Below, piece by piece: positions 1 to 11,675 of a DNA stretch of 64,000 bases. Origin of the DNA: Termitomyces sp. T153. Taxonomy: Eukaryota > Basidiomycota > Agaricomycetes > Agaricales > Lyophyllaceae. Location of the stretch: assembly GCA_018296165.2 (NCBI GenBank), contig JACKQL020000046.1, positions 1 to 64,000 of the forward strand. Direction: 5' to 3'. A model generated the notes under the pieces. That model had not been told where the DNA came from, did not search any database, and was given only the letters and a program-made list of their open reading frames with translations. Position numbers and translations under genes: made by a program. Numbering within the stretch: the first letter of the stretch is position 1; the number at the start of each line of letters is the position of its first letter.

Positions 1-281
1 AGAGGGCAGGCAACAACATACCATGGCTTGGAGAAACCCCAGGGAGTGGTTCTCTTAGGCTTACAAGTTTGTAGTTGTTTTGGGTTTTATTAATAATATT
101 ATTTGGGCCCTTTCAAGAGCATGAGACCATCTCAAGCTTACAAATAGACCATTTAAATTATACCTACTATTGTTATGTCTATGTGAGCTTGTATGTAACT
201 AAGCCTCCAAAGTGCATGTGAAAACAAAGTTTGATCCATTGATCCGATCAATTGATGGTATTGAAACTTAGATTTTGCATC
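1..281 (+). repeat. 3' part of an LTR-III-like repeat
   Basis: This stretch resembles the last 290 bases of the 0.89-kb repeats at 41951-42844 and 60372-61264. It shares the block 'gcttgga..cccagggagtgg..ttaggcttacaa' followed by AT-rich sequence, and ends at the same 'ttttgcatc' where all three copies diverge. It is more diverged than the other two and its 5' part lies outside the window. I infer an LTR remnant; the family is not certain. Confidence 0.45.
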
Positions 282-457
282 GGTGTGCATTGTCTTCTTG
301 CATGGAAGGGCACCCCTTGCACAAGGAGAACTATGAAACAATTGGTCAATGGTTGTTTGAAGATGTGATCTGTTCCTGGGGCTGCATTTCTGAGATCATC
401 ACTGACAATGCTGGTCAATTCAAGAAAGTCACAGCTTGGTTGGAAAATTCAATATGA
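282..457 (+). pseudogene. Ty3/gypsy integrase fragment
   Basis: About 58 codons read as the central part of a retroviral-type integrase core: a hydrophobic strand, then IITDNAGQF, which matches the conserved second catalytic Asp block (usually TDNG/TDRG). Nothing N- or C-terminal to it is recognisable, and it is joined directly to the LTR-like end on its left, so it is a deletion remnant. Retroviral integrase cores are well known in gypsy elements; assignment to a particular family here is not possible. Confidence 0.6.
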
Positions 458-2068
458 AATTAGAGGCATTGCCATCTCTTAGGCCTATGAGCATCCAGTG
501 GCTTCAGGTTCAGAATTTTAGTATATTTTGATTTGAACATTGTTTGAAAGTTTGGCCCGGTCAATCTTTTTAACTAAATCAATAAAACTTCTACCTTACT
601 ACGTTCACTCTGTGAGGCTGAGTGTAACTAAGTCCCGAACATCTTTGCGAATCGGAGTTTTTTCTGAGTTTGAAACAAAGCCAAAAGTCTCAATTTCGCA
701 TCAGTGCATATGACTGAACCAGGCTGTATCTCACTATCAACTACAACGCATACCGATACTTAGCATTGGTGTAGAGTTGATACCTTACTTTACCCCCGCC
801 TCTTAGCCCTGTATTGTGGCTTTCCGGCGGTATAAACAGAGCTCATTCATTCATTCATTCACTATCAAGTGTGATGCTGATAACATTAACTCTTGAGTAG
901 ATGCATGTGGTAAAGGTGCTGTAAGGGATTGTAGTGGAATCATAAATGTTGCTCATATTCGCGAATAGCTATGCCAGAATTGTCAGTTATCTGGATTGTC
1001 GGGTTGCTATTTGCAAAGGAGCTGTGAGCTCATAGATCCTATTTAGCTTTGTGAGATCCTGGTTATGGTCCTAATTCATCTAGGCCAGCAGTGCACAAAC
1101 AGAGATAGTATGTAAAGGAGTCAGCCTCACCGCCGTGAGCAATTATGGTAAGAGGCGAGTACCCGATATGATCGAAGGACCGAGAATTCGGATCTAAACA
1201 AAGACAAAGGTTACTTGTTTCGCCTTGAAGATAATTACAAGATGGTTGAAATCAAGATACAGAATCAGACCAAGCCATTCCCAGTAGAAGCGCCCAAGGT
1301 TCTCGTCTAGTCATCGAACCCACAATGCAGTGATGAGGTGAGACCGTACGGTAAATTGAAGAATAAGCACTCCAGGCCGTCGTACAGTGTCCGAGTTGTG
1401 ACCTAAATTTTGGGATGTACCTATCTCCCCCCTACAAAAAAGATACGGCGAGACATAGCATGGCAATGTTCGAATAAAGTTACGTGCACAAAAATTGATA
1501 ACAGATACTACTTACTTCAGCAGCTGACCATCTCAAATACAGTTCCCTGAAAGAGTAGGACCTCACCTGTATGAACTAACTTCCGCCTATATCCTCAATA
1601 CCGCTCTCCCTGCATACTTCCATGGGTGTGATTGACCTACAAGCATGCTGCGGCCCGGGTGACACTCATTAGCACTTTCAGCAGTCCATCAATTTATTCT
1701 TGAGTTTGCTACGAGTTTCAGTCATAATCCAATACAAAGATCATCTAATTGATCTGTACGCTGCACTCCAGGCCGTTTTGCTCGGCGTCAGGGCTACCTA
1801 TGATAACCGGTCCCATCTTCGATCATCATTGAACTCCACTTTGGATTAGCGTCTCGGACCTAAGGAAACAATTTGGGACATTTCTTCGATCTATGGAATA
1901 GCGATTTGACCGAACTATTCAGAAGAACGTTAGTCTTTCTTTTCAGTCTTTTCTGGCATCTGACCAATGATGCTCAGTTCGGGGGGATAAATACCAGTTG
2001 ATCTGGAAGCGATTCAGAGACCTCTTTCCCTCTGCATCGCTATCCACTCCAGTTCCAATAAATCAGAG
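458..2068. other. 1.6-kb stretch with no supported gene
   Basis: No open frame with recognisable protein content is seen on either strand. A short ATTC microsatellite (about four units) lies near 844-862. CpG frequency is ordinary, unlike the transposon block on the right of the window. The last part presumably contains the promoter of the 7TM gene starting at 2069. Confidence 0.5.
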
Positions 2069-3397
2069 ATGTTAAGCAGCAACGAACGCTCTTATTTTAT
2101 TATCGGAGGCTTCACTCTGCTCTGGAACATCGCTGGCTTGACGGCATCTGCCCTGTGTTATGGTATATACCAATAGTTCCTCAGCTGAGTCATACTATGG
2201 TACTGATCTTGTGTTACAGGTGTTGGAAGCGGTCTATACATAATGTATTTATTGACCTTCGTGTTTGCGTATTTGACTTCAAGAACCCTAGTCTTTCTCT
2301 GACCTGTTGATATAACAGACAAAAAGATGCGAAGACATGCATAGCCTGGATCATGTTCATTGCAGTATCCGTCGCCTTTGTCCTCGCCACATCGTACGTT
2401 GCTCTCTATTTCACCATATTGAAAGATGCCGTGGATGTTGGAATGATCACAATATCGGATCCAGTCAATGATGAAACACTGGAGTCTGTCAAACTAGGCC
2501 AGAAGACTATCAAATTGATTTCCATCTGGGCTTCCCAACTCATAGTAATTCTCAAACCTTGATAATCAATTTGCACAAAACTAACTTCTAATCTATATCA
2601 GGTCATTATAAATGATATGACCATTGTATGGAGAGCGTGGGTAGTAAGCATTGATCAGCGATGGTTGGCAATTGGCCCATTTGTGTCATTCTTTGCAACA
2701 TGTGGTATGTTCATGGCTGACATCCATTCTCCTGCCTCTCCTCTCATCTTGTCGTTAGTTGTATCATTTGTTATTGTCGGATTAATTGTTACTAATCCTA
2801 CGGTCGTGGTCACCAACAACACAGATGCGGTCATTGCATGGGGCCCAGAAATTACCTTTTACCTGTCATCTGCCACAAATGTCCTTTCAACATTCATGGT
2901 ATGCTATCAGCTCTGGTACGTCACCATGAAAATGTTTGTGTAATGATGGCCCCATCTGGACTATCTCACAGGAGATATCGTACCTCTCTGTGGAGAAGAA
3001 GACACTGGACTCTTGGGCAAAAAGTGCTTCTGGTGGTGGTTGAATCTGGTATCGTTTTACTCATTTTCCAGGTGCTCATCTTTTTGACATTCGAAAATTA
3101 CATTTATCTGACGGTTTCTTGCCCAAACTAGTTGATGGCTGCAGCCACCGCCACGATCCCACCACTACCCACCGCTGGATCCTACTTCTCCAAGGGCCTG
3201 TACGAAGCCTCTATTCAAATTATGGTAAGCTTCCCCTGAGTTGTACAACATGTCTTACTGCTGATGTGTGCCAGGCAATGTATCCAGCTGATGTGTGCCA
3301 GGCAATGTATCCAGCTGCTGTGTTGTCACTGATTCAGGAGAAGAGGTCCCTTGATGAGTTGCAAATTTCGATTATGCAAAGAACAACTTCTCTCTAG
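2069..3397 (+). CDS. Seven-transmembrane fungal protein, unknown ligand
   Basis: A spliced gene of roughly seven exons. ATG at 2069 starts MLSSNERSYFIIGG, followed by a first hydrophobic helix; the first intron is gtatat...ttacag (about 2161-2220). Later exons give successive hydrophobic helices with family-type signatures: INDMTIVWRAWVV after the third helix, ATNVLSTFMVCYQLW at the end of the fifth, and VESGIVLLIFQ in the sixth. The C-terminal exon ends at the stop at 3397. This pattern matches the large basidiomycete group of multi-pass membrane proteins often annotated only as hypothetical or DUF6534-like; they are thought to be receptor-like, but function is unknown. Exon borders in the middle (around 2270-2320 and 2935-2970) are my best reading and could shift by a few bases. 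A 27-bp duplication spans the last acceptor site (separate entry). The gene runs convergently toward the GT69 gene. Confidence 0.75.
3260..3313 (+). repeat. 27-bp tandem duplication over a splice acceptor
   Basis: The unit gctgatgtgtgcc(ag)... is present twice, at 3260-3286 and 3287-3313, identical by eye. Each copy carries the intron end 'tgtgccag' followed by the exon start GCAATGTATCCA. Use of the upstream acceptor would add nine residues in frame; use of the downstream one restores the length expected of the family. It lies in the last intron-exon junction of the 7TM gene. Confidence 0.85.
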
Positions 3398-3900
3398 AAT
3401 ATTTCCTATTCCCTATGATGTGTTTCAGATGGCACGGAGTATTCCAAGTTGCGCTGTAGCATGGTTACCGTAATCTTTTGCTTTCTCATTTGCCTCACTT
3501 GATCATACTAGTTCGTTTGACTGGAACGCCAGATTGGTCTTCTTGTACTAGATTGGAAGACTGAACTGGCACTTCGCCTGCTGGTTCACTCGATAAGCTT
3601 CTCCAAATCTCGCTGCGGAAAAATCACCTCACCGTGGTATATTGCGGGAATCGCTCAAGATAGCCATGCAACAAAAGTACTAATCAGTACTAAAGAATGG
3701 TCATAGACAACCGCTGCAAGCCACGGAAGGGAATGTTGAATCTTTTCCAGATTCTCAGTCAGATGGGAGCGCGCGTAAATAAAAAATATGCATAGTCGAA
3801 GTGAGGTTGAGGTTGGAACTGGACTTGAGTGCAAATCTCTAACGGAGACATGGGGACAAATAAAATTCCACCTTTGAAACCTAGTGTTTTTGTAAATGTC
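3398..3900. other. Convergent intergenic spacer
   Basis: About 500 bases between the stop codons of two converging genes. I see no protein-like frame. It presumably contains both 3' UTRs and polyadenylation signals, but no unambiguous signal can be picked out by eye. Confidence 0.5.
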
Positions 3901-5756
3901 TCATGATGAATGCTTCAACTCATCATAAATTGAAAATCCAAGCCGTCTCTGGGTCTTAGTCGCTTTCCTTCCTCCCGTCTGCTTCTGCTCCTGACACACA
4001 AAGCTCTCCGGAGCCCCTTCCCAATCATCCAACACATACTCCTTCCCATCCTGTCTGCTATCATCCCCATTCCCGAATAGATCCTGAGCAAGCTGCGTAT
4101 GGCTCACACCGGCATACGTCGTCACACATCGTGGGTTGACCAGTATTCTTGCTGGTCGGAAGTCTGAATTGGGTATTGTCAACCGTGGCGGGTCGACAGG
4201 TGCAGGAACGTCTTCGCCGCCCTCTTCCACAGGAATGGCGTCGTAGTCTGAACCGGCGTTGGCGTCGGGGTCCACTGGTGCAGCACCCTGCCTTTTCTCC
4301 ACATCGATATTCGCCATCAGCGGGTCATGCGCGGCAACGTCGACTAAATCCCGACGCTGGACATGAGCCTCATCCATGATTTGATCCATCTCCTCCATCG
4401 CGTCGCGCGCAGATCGAACCCACAGATCACGACAGAACCACGCCTGTGAGCTGTCAAGACAAGGCGCATCGGGTGCTCGTACAGGCATGCCCTCGGCTTT
4501 GCTGAGGTTATGGAAACCTGTTCCTGCGCGGTAATGAAGGCCTTTATAGTATGATTGTGCTGGATCGACGACATGTGTCCCTGCTTCGCAGCAGAAGACC
4601 TGGAATGGGAGGTGTTGAGAATAACGAGCTGCGCCGAGCTGATCGCGCGGTGGTACGGCTCTCTCGTCTTTCGCGGAGGATCGGGATTGGCGAAATTGAT
4701 CGCCTTCGATGTCGCGTGTGCGCCAGCTATGGAAGAAGTTAGTTGTAGGTTTGAATTATACTTGAGTCATACCGGTCAGAGAAGATGAAGAACCCGTTAT
4801 GCTCAGCCCAATCCATACCACACACCATGGCCGCCTCGTTCGCAAAGCTGACCTTGATCGTCTCCAAGATATCGTTGGGGCACGTAAAACCTTTGAGCCA
4901 TACCACACGTGCAAAACGAATCCCTCGTTTTGCATCGAGCTCGTGTAGGGGTTCGAGCGCGAGATTACGCATGTGGGCTTCCTCCAGTGGATAATACGCG
5001 GCAGACGAATCACTTGTCATACCGGGCACACGACGAATACGGAATGGAACCCCAAGGAGAATAAGTACAGCCTCACACAAGTCTGTCAGCGTCTCTGTCG
5101 AGTCGGACGAATCATAGTCAAGCATGGAAACGAAGAGGTTGGATGACCCGAGACGTTTAGCCATCTGAACTATGACTGCGAGCTGGTCGACGAGGAAGTG
5201 GTCGGCACTGTGGATGACGATGGCGATATAGTACAGGTGGTCGGCACGTATAAGATCGTCGTAAGCTTCTTCTGTGTGTTTGTTTTGTCCGAAGGGACGG
5301 ACGAGGGTAGGGCAGTTGGCTGCAACCCAGCCGTTAAGTGAGAGGAGCTGGTCAATTGAGCTGACGACGCGTTGCGCGTCCATGGCGGCTGTTTCGTGGT
5401 TGGTGATGCTATTTCGTGGTTGATGAATACATAAGTTGAATAAAAGCGAGGTATATGTTGGTAACGCACCTAGGTGAAAAACGGTCCCACCAGTCTTGTA
5501 CTCCATTCAGTATAACCTGTCCAAGAAGATCATCCCGCTCGTCGCGGCCCATACGAGCTTGAAGAAACTTGTGTTTTTGAACATTCAGCGACTTGTCTGG
5601 GCGCGTAGCACGTTCAATGATGTTGTGTTCTTTGATTTCTTGTTCGTATGAAATAGGTTTCGAGGCTGGAGAGAAGAAGAGATAGCGAATCAAGAAAGCT
5701 GATGCGACAATAGTGAGGAGACGGGAGAGACTACGACGGCGAAAAGAGAGTAGCAT
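3901..5756 (-). CDS. GT69-type (CAP59/CMT1-like) glycosyltransferase
   Basis: Three exons. Exon 1 starts at 5756 with MLLSFRRRSLSRLL and a single hydrophobic anchor (about residues 11-29), giving a type II membrane topology. Exon 2 (about 5400 down to 4770) has the features of the cryptococcal mannosyltransferase family: LFVSMLDYDSSDSTETL (equivalent to the usual 'SIYESGSxDgT' block), RNLALEPL, then the acceptor-site-like segment VVWLKGFTCPNDILETI and MVCGMDWAEHNGFFIFSD. Exon 3 follows an intron ending 'ttccatag' and includes the Cys pair in FCCEAGTH and NPRCVTTYAGVSH near the C-terminus; stop at 3901. CAP59/CMT1 proteins transfer sugar (alpha-1,3-mannose in Cryptococcus) in the secretory pathway. 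Exact donor and acceptor are unknown here. The usual DxD-like segment is replaced by WLKGF, so activity may differ. It shares an upstream region with the divergent surface-protein gene at 6355. Confidence 0.8.
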
Positions 5757-6265
5757 GCTGTTTCGAGTTACGCAAATGAACGTCCGCCAAGAACGAGGGA
5801 AAATGCGAGGCAGCTGTGGCGTTGTGCCAGCAGATTGGGCTCAGGCGACGTCGCTGCAAAGATGAGTGTCAATGAATGTACTTGATTACTCCTCGGCATG
5901 AATGATGTCCGCTTCAATTACTGATAGTATCCCAAGTAGCCGGCAACGGTTATTTGACCTTTTCCATTTTATGTAATTTAAAATAATAAAGTGCAAAACA
6001 CCCCTGAAATTACATGGAACTTGCTTTGTCCTTGCTCAAACCCGACGTCATTCCTGGATGGTGATCATGTCGAATTTCAAGAAACCAGATCTGATGGGTA
6101 TCACCTCGCCTGGCTGTGTCATGTCCGAGTTTAGAAGAACTCCGTTTCCAAGGCTGAGCGCTGAGCCCGCGAGCGCTGATACCTCCCACGCATACAAGGT
6201 TCTGCCAAGTATGAGACCGAGGAGAATGTAGATCATCAATCAGTCAAGATACGATCTGCTGATCG
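5757..6265. other. Divergent intergenic region
   Basis: Region between two divergent genes. The only open frame of note is on the minus strand at 6048-6239 (63 codons, first segment hydrophobic). It has no neighbouring exon signals that I can support and overlaps the likely promoter of the plus-strand gene, so I do not call it a gene. It could still be a small secreted or membrane peptide. Confidence 0.4.
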
Positions 6266-6273
6266 TTATAAAT
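6266..6273 (+). promoter_or_regulatory. TATA-like box of the surface-protein gene
   Basis: TTATAAAT, 82 bases upstream of the ATG at 6355, a distance that allows a start site around 6300. Based on the motif and position only. Confidence 0.35.
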
Positions 6274-6354
6274 GATACTTACGAAGAAGTGTTACAGCAA
6301 AGCACAGCAAAGCACTCTGCTCCGGAAAAATTGCCTCTTCTGACACCTGCCTCA

Positions 6355-8006
6355 ATGGCGACAATAGTTTATGACGACCAAGACTCTAGCCATTTCACCT
6401 ACTTAGGTCTTTGGGATACCCTCATTTCCCCAGCCTTCTTAAATTCCTCTTTGAGAAGTACAGACCAAGATGGGGCGGCATTGTCTATTAGCTTTTCAGG
6501 TATGCATCCCTTCAACTTGTCCTACGAATATCGTTCACCCGCAGGGAGTGCAGGAACTTCCATCACACTATTTGGACGGGGAAATTCATCTGACAGTACC
6601 AGTGTCACAATCGATGATCAAACGCAGCACGGTGTCCAATTCAACAGTCAAGACCTACAAGCTCTCTACCAATCCCCACTATTGAATAACTCAATACACA
6701 TGATGAATATCTCAGGTTTTCTCTCCATGGGCTTTGACTATGCCACTGTTACTGCAGGAGATAATACTCCGTTGACGGGAACGAATTTGATTATCGACAA
6801 GGGGGATCCCTCCGTCACTTCTGATGGAAATTGGACGCCAAACAACAGCCTAGTTACGCAAGACACAATTTCATTACGTGCTTATGGAAATACAACTCAA
6901 CAAACATCCTCAATGGGTGCGTCGGCTACCTTCAAATTTTCTGGTTTGTATTCAATTGGCAGCTCCCTGATTAAGACCACTCACTATCAGACGCGGGACA
7001 GGAACTGCAGTCTCCGTATATGGCGTCAATATGATCACACCTGGATCTCTGCTTAACGTGAGCTACACTCTCGACGGAGCAGCAAGTCAACAAGTATATA
7101 CCACAGACCTGTCATTCCACGGCACCCACTTTAAATGGTTCAATAAGCAAGACCTCGATGAAAAACCTGTCCATACACTTGTAATGACAGTCACCGGTGT
7201 CGATCCCGGTGCGAGCTTTAGCTGGGACTACATTACATATACCCCATCCTTTGATTCGATCGTTACCAAGCCGCCTCCGTCATCATCCGGACATCGTTTG
7301 TCTCTCGGAGCTCTCTTGGGACTTATCATTGGGACTGTCATTTTTGCACTTGGAGTTATTGCTCTCTTGTTCACACTTTACAGAAGAAGAATCATCTTGA
7401 GGAACTCCTCCAAGAGAAGAAAAACAAGCCAAGGTAACCATCCGACTATGCAGTGCAAAAGATGGAGCGCTCATTGTTTCCTTGAATAAAGTATTTCCTT
7501 TCCAACTTCACTATCCTCGTTCCGGATATACTCCGCTACAAGTACACCATAAATCTGCCACTCTAAGTGGAGAGAGTCGCTTGAGCCCCGTCACTGACGA
7601 TCTTCCGATTGCCATGACCGCTATCTCAGAGCAATCCGGACGCAGGCGTGCAAGCTGGTTTGAACAGCCTTGGCGTCGTACGAGATCCGGAAGTGGAACC
7701 GGTATGTTCACCCTTGATCCGTCAAGTTCCCAATTTACCACTCTCAACTTCTTTGAAGCTTCAGATTTTCCGCCTCCGTACCAACTGACAAGTCTTGATG
7801 AGCCGATGGTCCACCACAAGCCACCTCTACCTTCCATGTTATCCCATGCTCAACAACGGCGAGCATCTCATCAGAGTATCGCTACTAGTAGCACAAACGA
7901 AACCATTGTAGTCGATCAAGAAGTTCAAGATTTACGAGATCCGGTAGAAAACTCACCAGATGCATGGAAGCACAGAAAGGGACACTTGTGGGGGAAGAAT
8001 CGGTAG
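6355..8006 (+). CDS. Single-pass membrane protein with two beta-sandwich repeats
   Basis: Four exons. ATG at 6355 gives MATIVYDDQDSSHFTY. Introns: about 6500-6544 (ends 'cccgcag'), about 6943-7001 (ends 'gggacag') and about 7434-7492 (ends 'ataaag'). The ectodomain has two similar units, each with the 'FSG(T/S)A...(V/I)xxxG' signature (ISFSG|SAGTSITLFG and FKFSG|TAVSVYG) typical of tandem jelly-roll-like repeats in agaricomycete surface proteins. Many N-x-S/T sites follow. A transmembrane helix (GALLGLIIGTVIFALGVIAL) is followed by a basic stop-transfer YRRRIILR and a cytosolic tail of about 180 residues rich in Ser/Pro, with PPPYQ. No cleavable signal peptide is visible after this ATG, so an unseen upstream exon or signal-anchor insertion is possible. 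Such proteins are proposed cell-surface sensors or adhesins; function here is unknown. Confidence 0.75.
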
Positions 8007-8247
8007 TCAGATCAGATTATCGACCGAGCGTTGCGAGGCAACGAGGATCACGGGTGTGTTGCCATGTCGAGCCGAGTGTTTTTATATCTATGCTCTTATT
8101 CTAGCGCAGAGTGTCATGACTTACGTATGACGCATGATAATATAAGATATAATTTTGGAAAAACATTGCACTCCAATGCAATCAACTATATTCGTTTAGC
8201 AAGACATCCATGTACACATTATACGCGAATTTCTACAGGAGCATACT

Positions 8248-9880
8248 TCAGACTCTCGATTCGGATTCTTCAAGATCTCGCAATTCGGTCGCCATTATGA
8301 TTTGCATGCTCGTCGTCGTCTGTTCCTCATCTGGAACTGATGCAAATACGGGATGCAACCTCAGTGTGTTACCAGATCCTGGGAGGCGGTTAGTTAGGGT
8401 AGTAGCGGAACGTTGTCGGAGGATGAGGAATAGAACACGGGTGCAAAGGATAGAATGAATGACTCGTTGAGGGCTGAGGTTGGAGTGTGAGTGGGGTGAA
8501 TGACTGATGCTGGCAAAATTCAGTGGACCTACGTTGCGAGCCAATTGGCGAACATCGACTTTGGAAAGCTAGATAAGCGTGCTGGATGATTTGAACTCAG
8601 AAATGTGCTGACCGGTGCTGTGACGGGCACTATTATATTCGCTAGGGATAACGCTACGGATTGCGCCCATGTTCAATTAGTAAAGGATGAAAGGGAACAG
8701 AACTGACGAAGAAGAAAGGCGTAGAAGATGAGACCATCTTTGTGCAGCTGGATGATCCAGGTGGTCTGTGGTTCACGAACTGTTTTGTGAGCAGTCGCAA
8801 TGAGTATCTGGAGTGCTGGAATGAAACGGACAAGACTAACAAAGATGATATGCCCTGATGACGGTTAGGACAGCCATGGCTCAAAGACAATCGTCATTAA
8901 GGCAATGAGTGGACTGAAAGGATAACATACTTACTAGTCTCACATATAACGAGCATGATGTAGGCTACGTTGATCAGGGGGCGAGCCTTGAGGAGAAGAC
9001 ATCCTCCTTCCCATGAAGGCACATCTATGGAATTGTAAGTCATTGGTCAAGGATCGAGGAGTAGGCCTCACAAACTAAAGATTGAATTTCAAGGTATGCG
9101 ACGGTAAGAGACACGGGAAGCACGATCTAGAAATAGTTAATCAGATGAAGAACAGTCCCAATGGACGATCATGACGTGCGATAGCAAGCAGAACGAGGGA
9201 GACGAGGATAACACGTTTGCGTTCCCAGATCGCGTAGGTGCGCAGGAAGAGGATTGCTGGAACCGAATGAGTAACAGTTACACCAACCATCACAAACCGA
9301 CCTTCTGAAAAAATGGTTCCCAGAACAATGAACCCTGCAGTATGACATGAATCAAGATTAATGATTCTCAAGAATATAAAGGGAAACGTACATGTAACGA
9401 CCGTATATTGCTCTAAGCATTCCTGCATACGGCGTCATTGAGCCCTGAATGCGATAAAGTGTAAGCAAACCGTGGTGAATACTTACTTCGGGCGTATTCT
9501 GAGAGAACTTGACTAGGTAACGTTCAGCTTAGAGCTTGGAAATACCCGAAAGTAGATTACGCACGCCGTAGTGCCATAAAGGTATCCACAAAGGGTAGGT
9601 AACGATTGATAAAAAACAAGAAGGAGCTTATTGTGCGTGGATTGCTCCACGCGTAAGCAACCTTCCAGTATGCGTTAATACCTTGCTTCATCAGCATTGA
9701 ACAAGGGGCTGTTACCTCCTGGTCAAAGGTACATAGAAAATCATAGACCTGGTTAAGGTCATGATCATTGGGAAACACGTAGAATGGTGAAGGGAGCCCA
9801 CAAGAACAGTTCCGCTAGCGACGAGGGTGTTCCGCACAAGATTTTGTTCCAAAAGCTGCAATACGTGTTCAAAGACAAGT
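8248..9880 (-). CDS. DUF6533-type seven-transmembrane protein
   Basis: Read on the minus strand, spliced exons give the classic order of this basidiomycete family: LLEQNLVRNTLVASGTVL | VYDFLCTFDQE | VAYAWSNPRTISSFLFF..RYLPFVDTF | CLEQYTVVT | a helix ending LFLRTYAIWERKRVI | further helices | a tail beginning PQRVIHSILCTRVLF. Introns are short with clear GT...AG borders, for example gtacgt...ctgcag within 9340-9400 and gtaaca...tggaag near 9660-9716. The stop is at 8248. The RTYAIW motif, the VYD..TF.QEV motif and the RYLPFVD motif together make the family call firm. The initiator ATG is not identified: the first supported exon begins at about 9855, and the upstream exon may lie within 9890-10109. 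Receptor-like function is suspected for the family but unproven. Confidence 0.75.
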
Positions 9881-11675
9881 TTAGTTTCTAGTGTCGTTCT
9901 TTGAGAAGTCGGCCGCGTGAAGTACCTGGGGAAGTGTTGGAGTTGGGAGCGTCATACACAGCTCCTGGTCCTGAAGAGTACCTTTTCGCAAGACGTGGGT
10001 CGAGTGGTGGATGCACGAGATGAGAGTAATAAGCATGTAGCTTGAAAGCCGCTAAATCGTTAGGGAGAGCCGAAATTGAATCAAAGCGTGTTTTAATCCG
10101 AGTAATCAAGTATACAAAGGCGGAGAGCTTCGGCGAAAAAGAACATCTGGAACGGAAGCAAGTGTAAAGGATAGAAGTGATGATATCAATGGTAACTTAC
10201 TACGTACACGAGTAGTAAACGAAGCCGGACGTCATGCCCGAAATTAGGGCTAATTAGACTTGGCTAACTCGGTTTGGCTACTTCTTCTCCGAGTCGTTTT
10301 GAGAATGCCACGCAGTGGCGCAAATGTCTAGGGCACACCGTGATGCAGGATTCCTCAGAACTTAGAAAGAGAACAAGTTCGGAAGATTATGGTGGAAGAT
10401 GAAGAGCGCTCATCGCGAGTGCGGGGGCCCAGGAATTGTCCTCACCTTGTTGCAGAGGAGTGACAAATTAGTAGAAGATACACTAAGAGGAACGGCACTA
10501 CTCTGTAAAGGGGAGAATCGGACTAGCTGATGCTGATACCAATTCTGACCTCGACTATAGCATCTGTCAAACCCTGCCGTCATGCCGAGGACAGCTTTGA
10601 AGTTTAAATTCGGAGGTAAGATGCGCTGCCGGCAGCCGAACGATAGGATGCTTGCAGTAAAGGCTAAGGCTCCACCGTTGGTTTTTTTACCGTTTTTAAA
10701 CGGTGAAACCGTTTACTGTTTAGTTTAACAGTGGCTGTAGACGGTAAAGAAACGGTGACGATAACCAGCCACGTGAGCAAGGGATGTTCCAAGGTGATTG
10801 AATCACTAAGATTTTTTGCGGGCACAAAATATATTTGGGGGTGGTGATCAAACATGCTCTGGGTGGAAGGTCAGTTAGATAGCGGCATGATATGTCATCC
10901 CACTCTTAACTAACTCTATCGGCACGAATTTCCAGTGGTTGCCCTCATGGCACGAGATTTCCTTGCCATCTCTGGTACAAGTGTTTCATCGAGCGTCTCT
11001 TCTCGAGTCTCCGTCATCTGTGCACTGATGTTCGATCTTCACTATCATGGCTGCCATGATGACCAAGTGTTGGATAAAGCAGAGCCTGCTCAAATTTACT
11101 GCCGCCAAGGCCCAGCCACGTCGTAGTTAGATAACTGATCCTCTATAAGCTTTACTTTGACATGTACCTTCGACTTAATCTGACAGATGACAACTCGTTG
11201 CAAACACATCTTGAGGGTGTAAACAGTTTGTTGACCGTTTGTTAACCGTTTTCGTTTAACCCAGCGGGAGAAACTAAACGGTGTGGAGAAAATGCTCCTT
11301 ACACTGGCCGTTTTACGTCGAAAGAGCAACATTATTTCATTGTAGAGTGTTTTTGGGCTCGAACATACAAATTTTGCAAAATCCTGGCTCACTCAACGTT
11401 TTAACGTTACGCGCTGGAATCGCGTTTGGCTGTGTTTACGCGTTGTCTCTGAGCCGTAAATACTTACTGCTTGCTGAGTACACGGCTTGTAAACCTCGTC
11501 AGTGCTCTTCATCCATTTCATCCTGTGCAGAAAGGGCGACTTTTTGAACACACGTGGTTTGCTGGTTCAGGAATTGTCGGCGCATACTACAAAACCTATT
11601 TTGAATACGTGTCTACCAGTGACCAGGTGTCTTACCCTTTTGGACTACATAGATCTTGGAGAGGGATAGAACGAA
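9881..11675. other. 1.8-kb region between divergent genes
   Basis: No gene is firmly supported. On the minus strand at 9888-10109 an open frame (73 codons, containing DPRLAKRYSSGPGAVYDAP) ends next to a GT donor and could be the first exon of the 7TM gene, but its splice phase does not join the next exon in frame. The rest contains a pair of clusters rich in AAACGG/CCGTTT (separate entry) and no other protein-like frame. The last few hundred bases precede the NBS1 start and should contain its promoter. Confidence 0.4.
10676..11285. repeat. Candidate short inverted-repeat element (AAACGG/CCGTTT clusters)
   Basis: Two clusters of the hexamer family AAACGG/CCGTTT lie about 500 bases apart, at 10680-10757 and 11208-11283. 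They are roughly inverted relative to each other (the left begins 'ttaccgttttt', the right ends 'gagaaactaaacggtg'). The interval between them codes for nothing recognisable. This could be a degenerate MITE, but I found no clean target-site duplication and the similarity is imperfect. Confidence 0.3.

Noticed and set aside
6048..6239. 63-codon minus-strand open frame with a hydrophobic start
   Set aside because: No exon partners or family; overlaps the probable promoter of the gene at 6355. Kept only as a remark.
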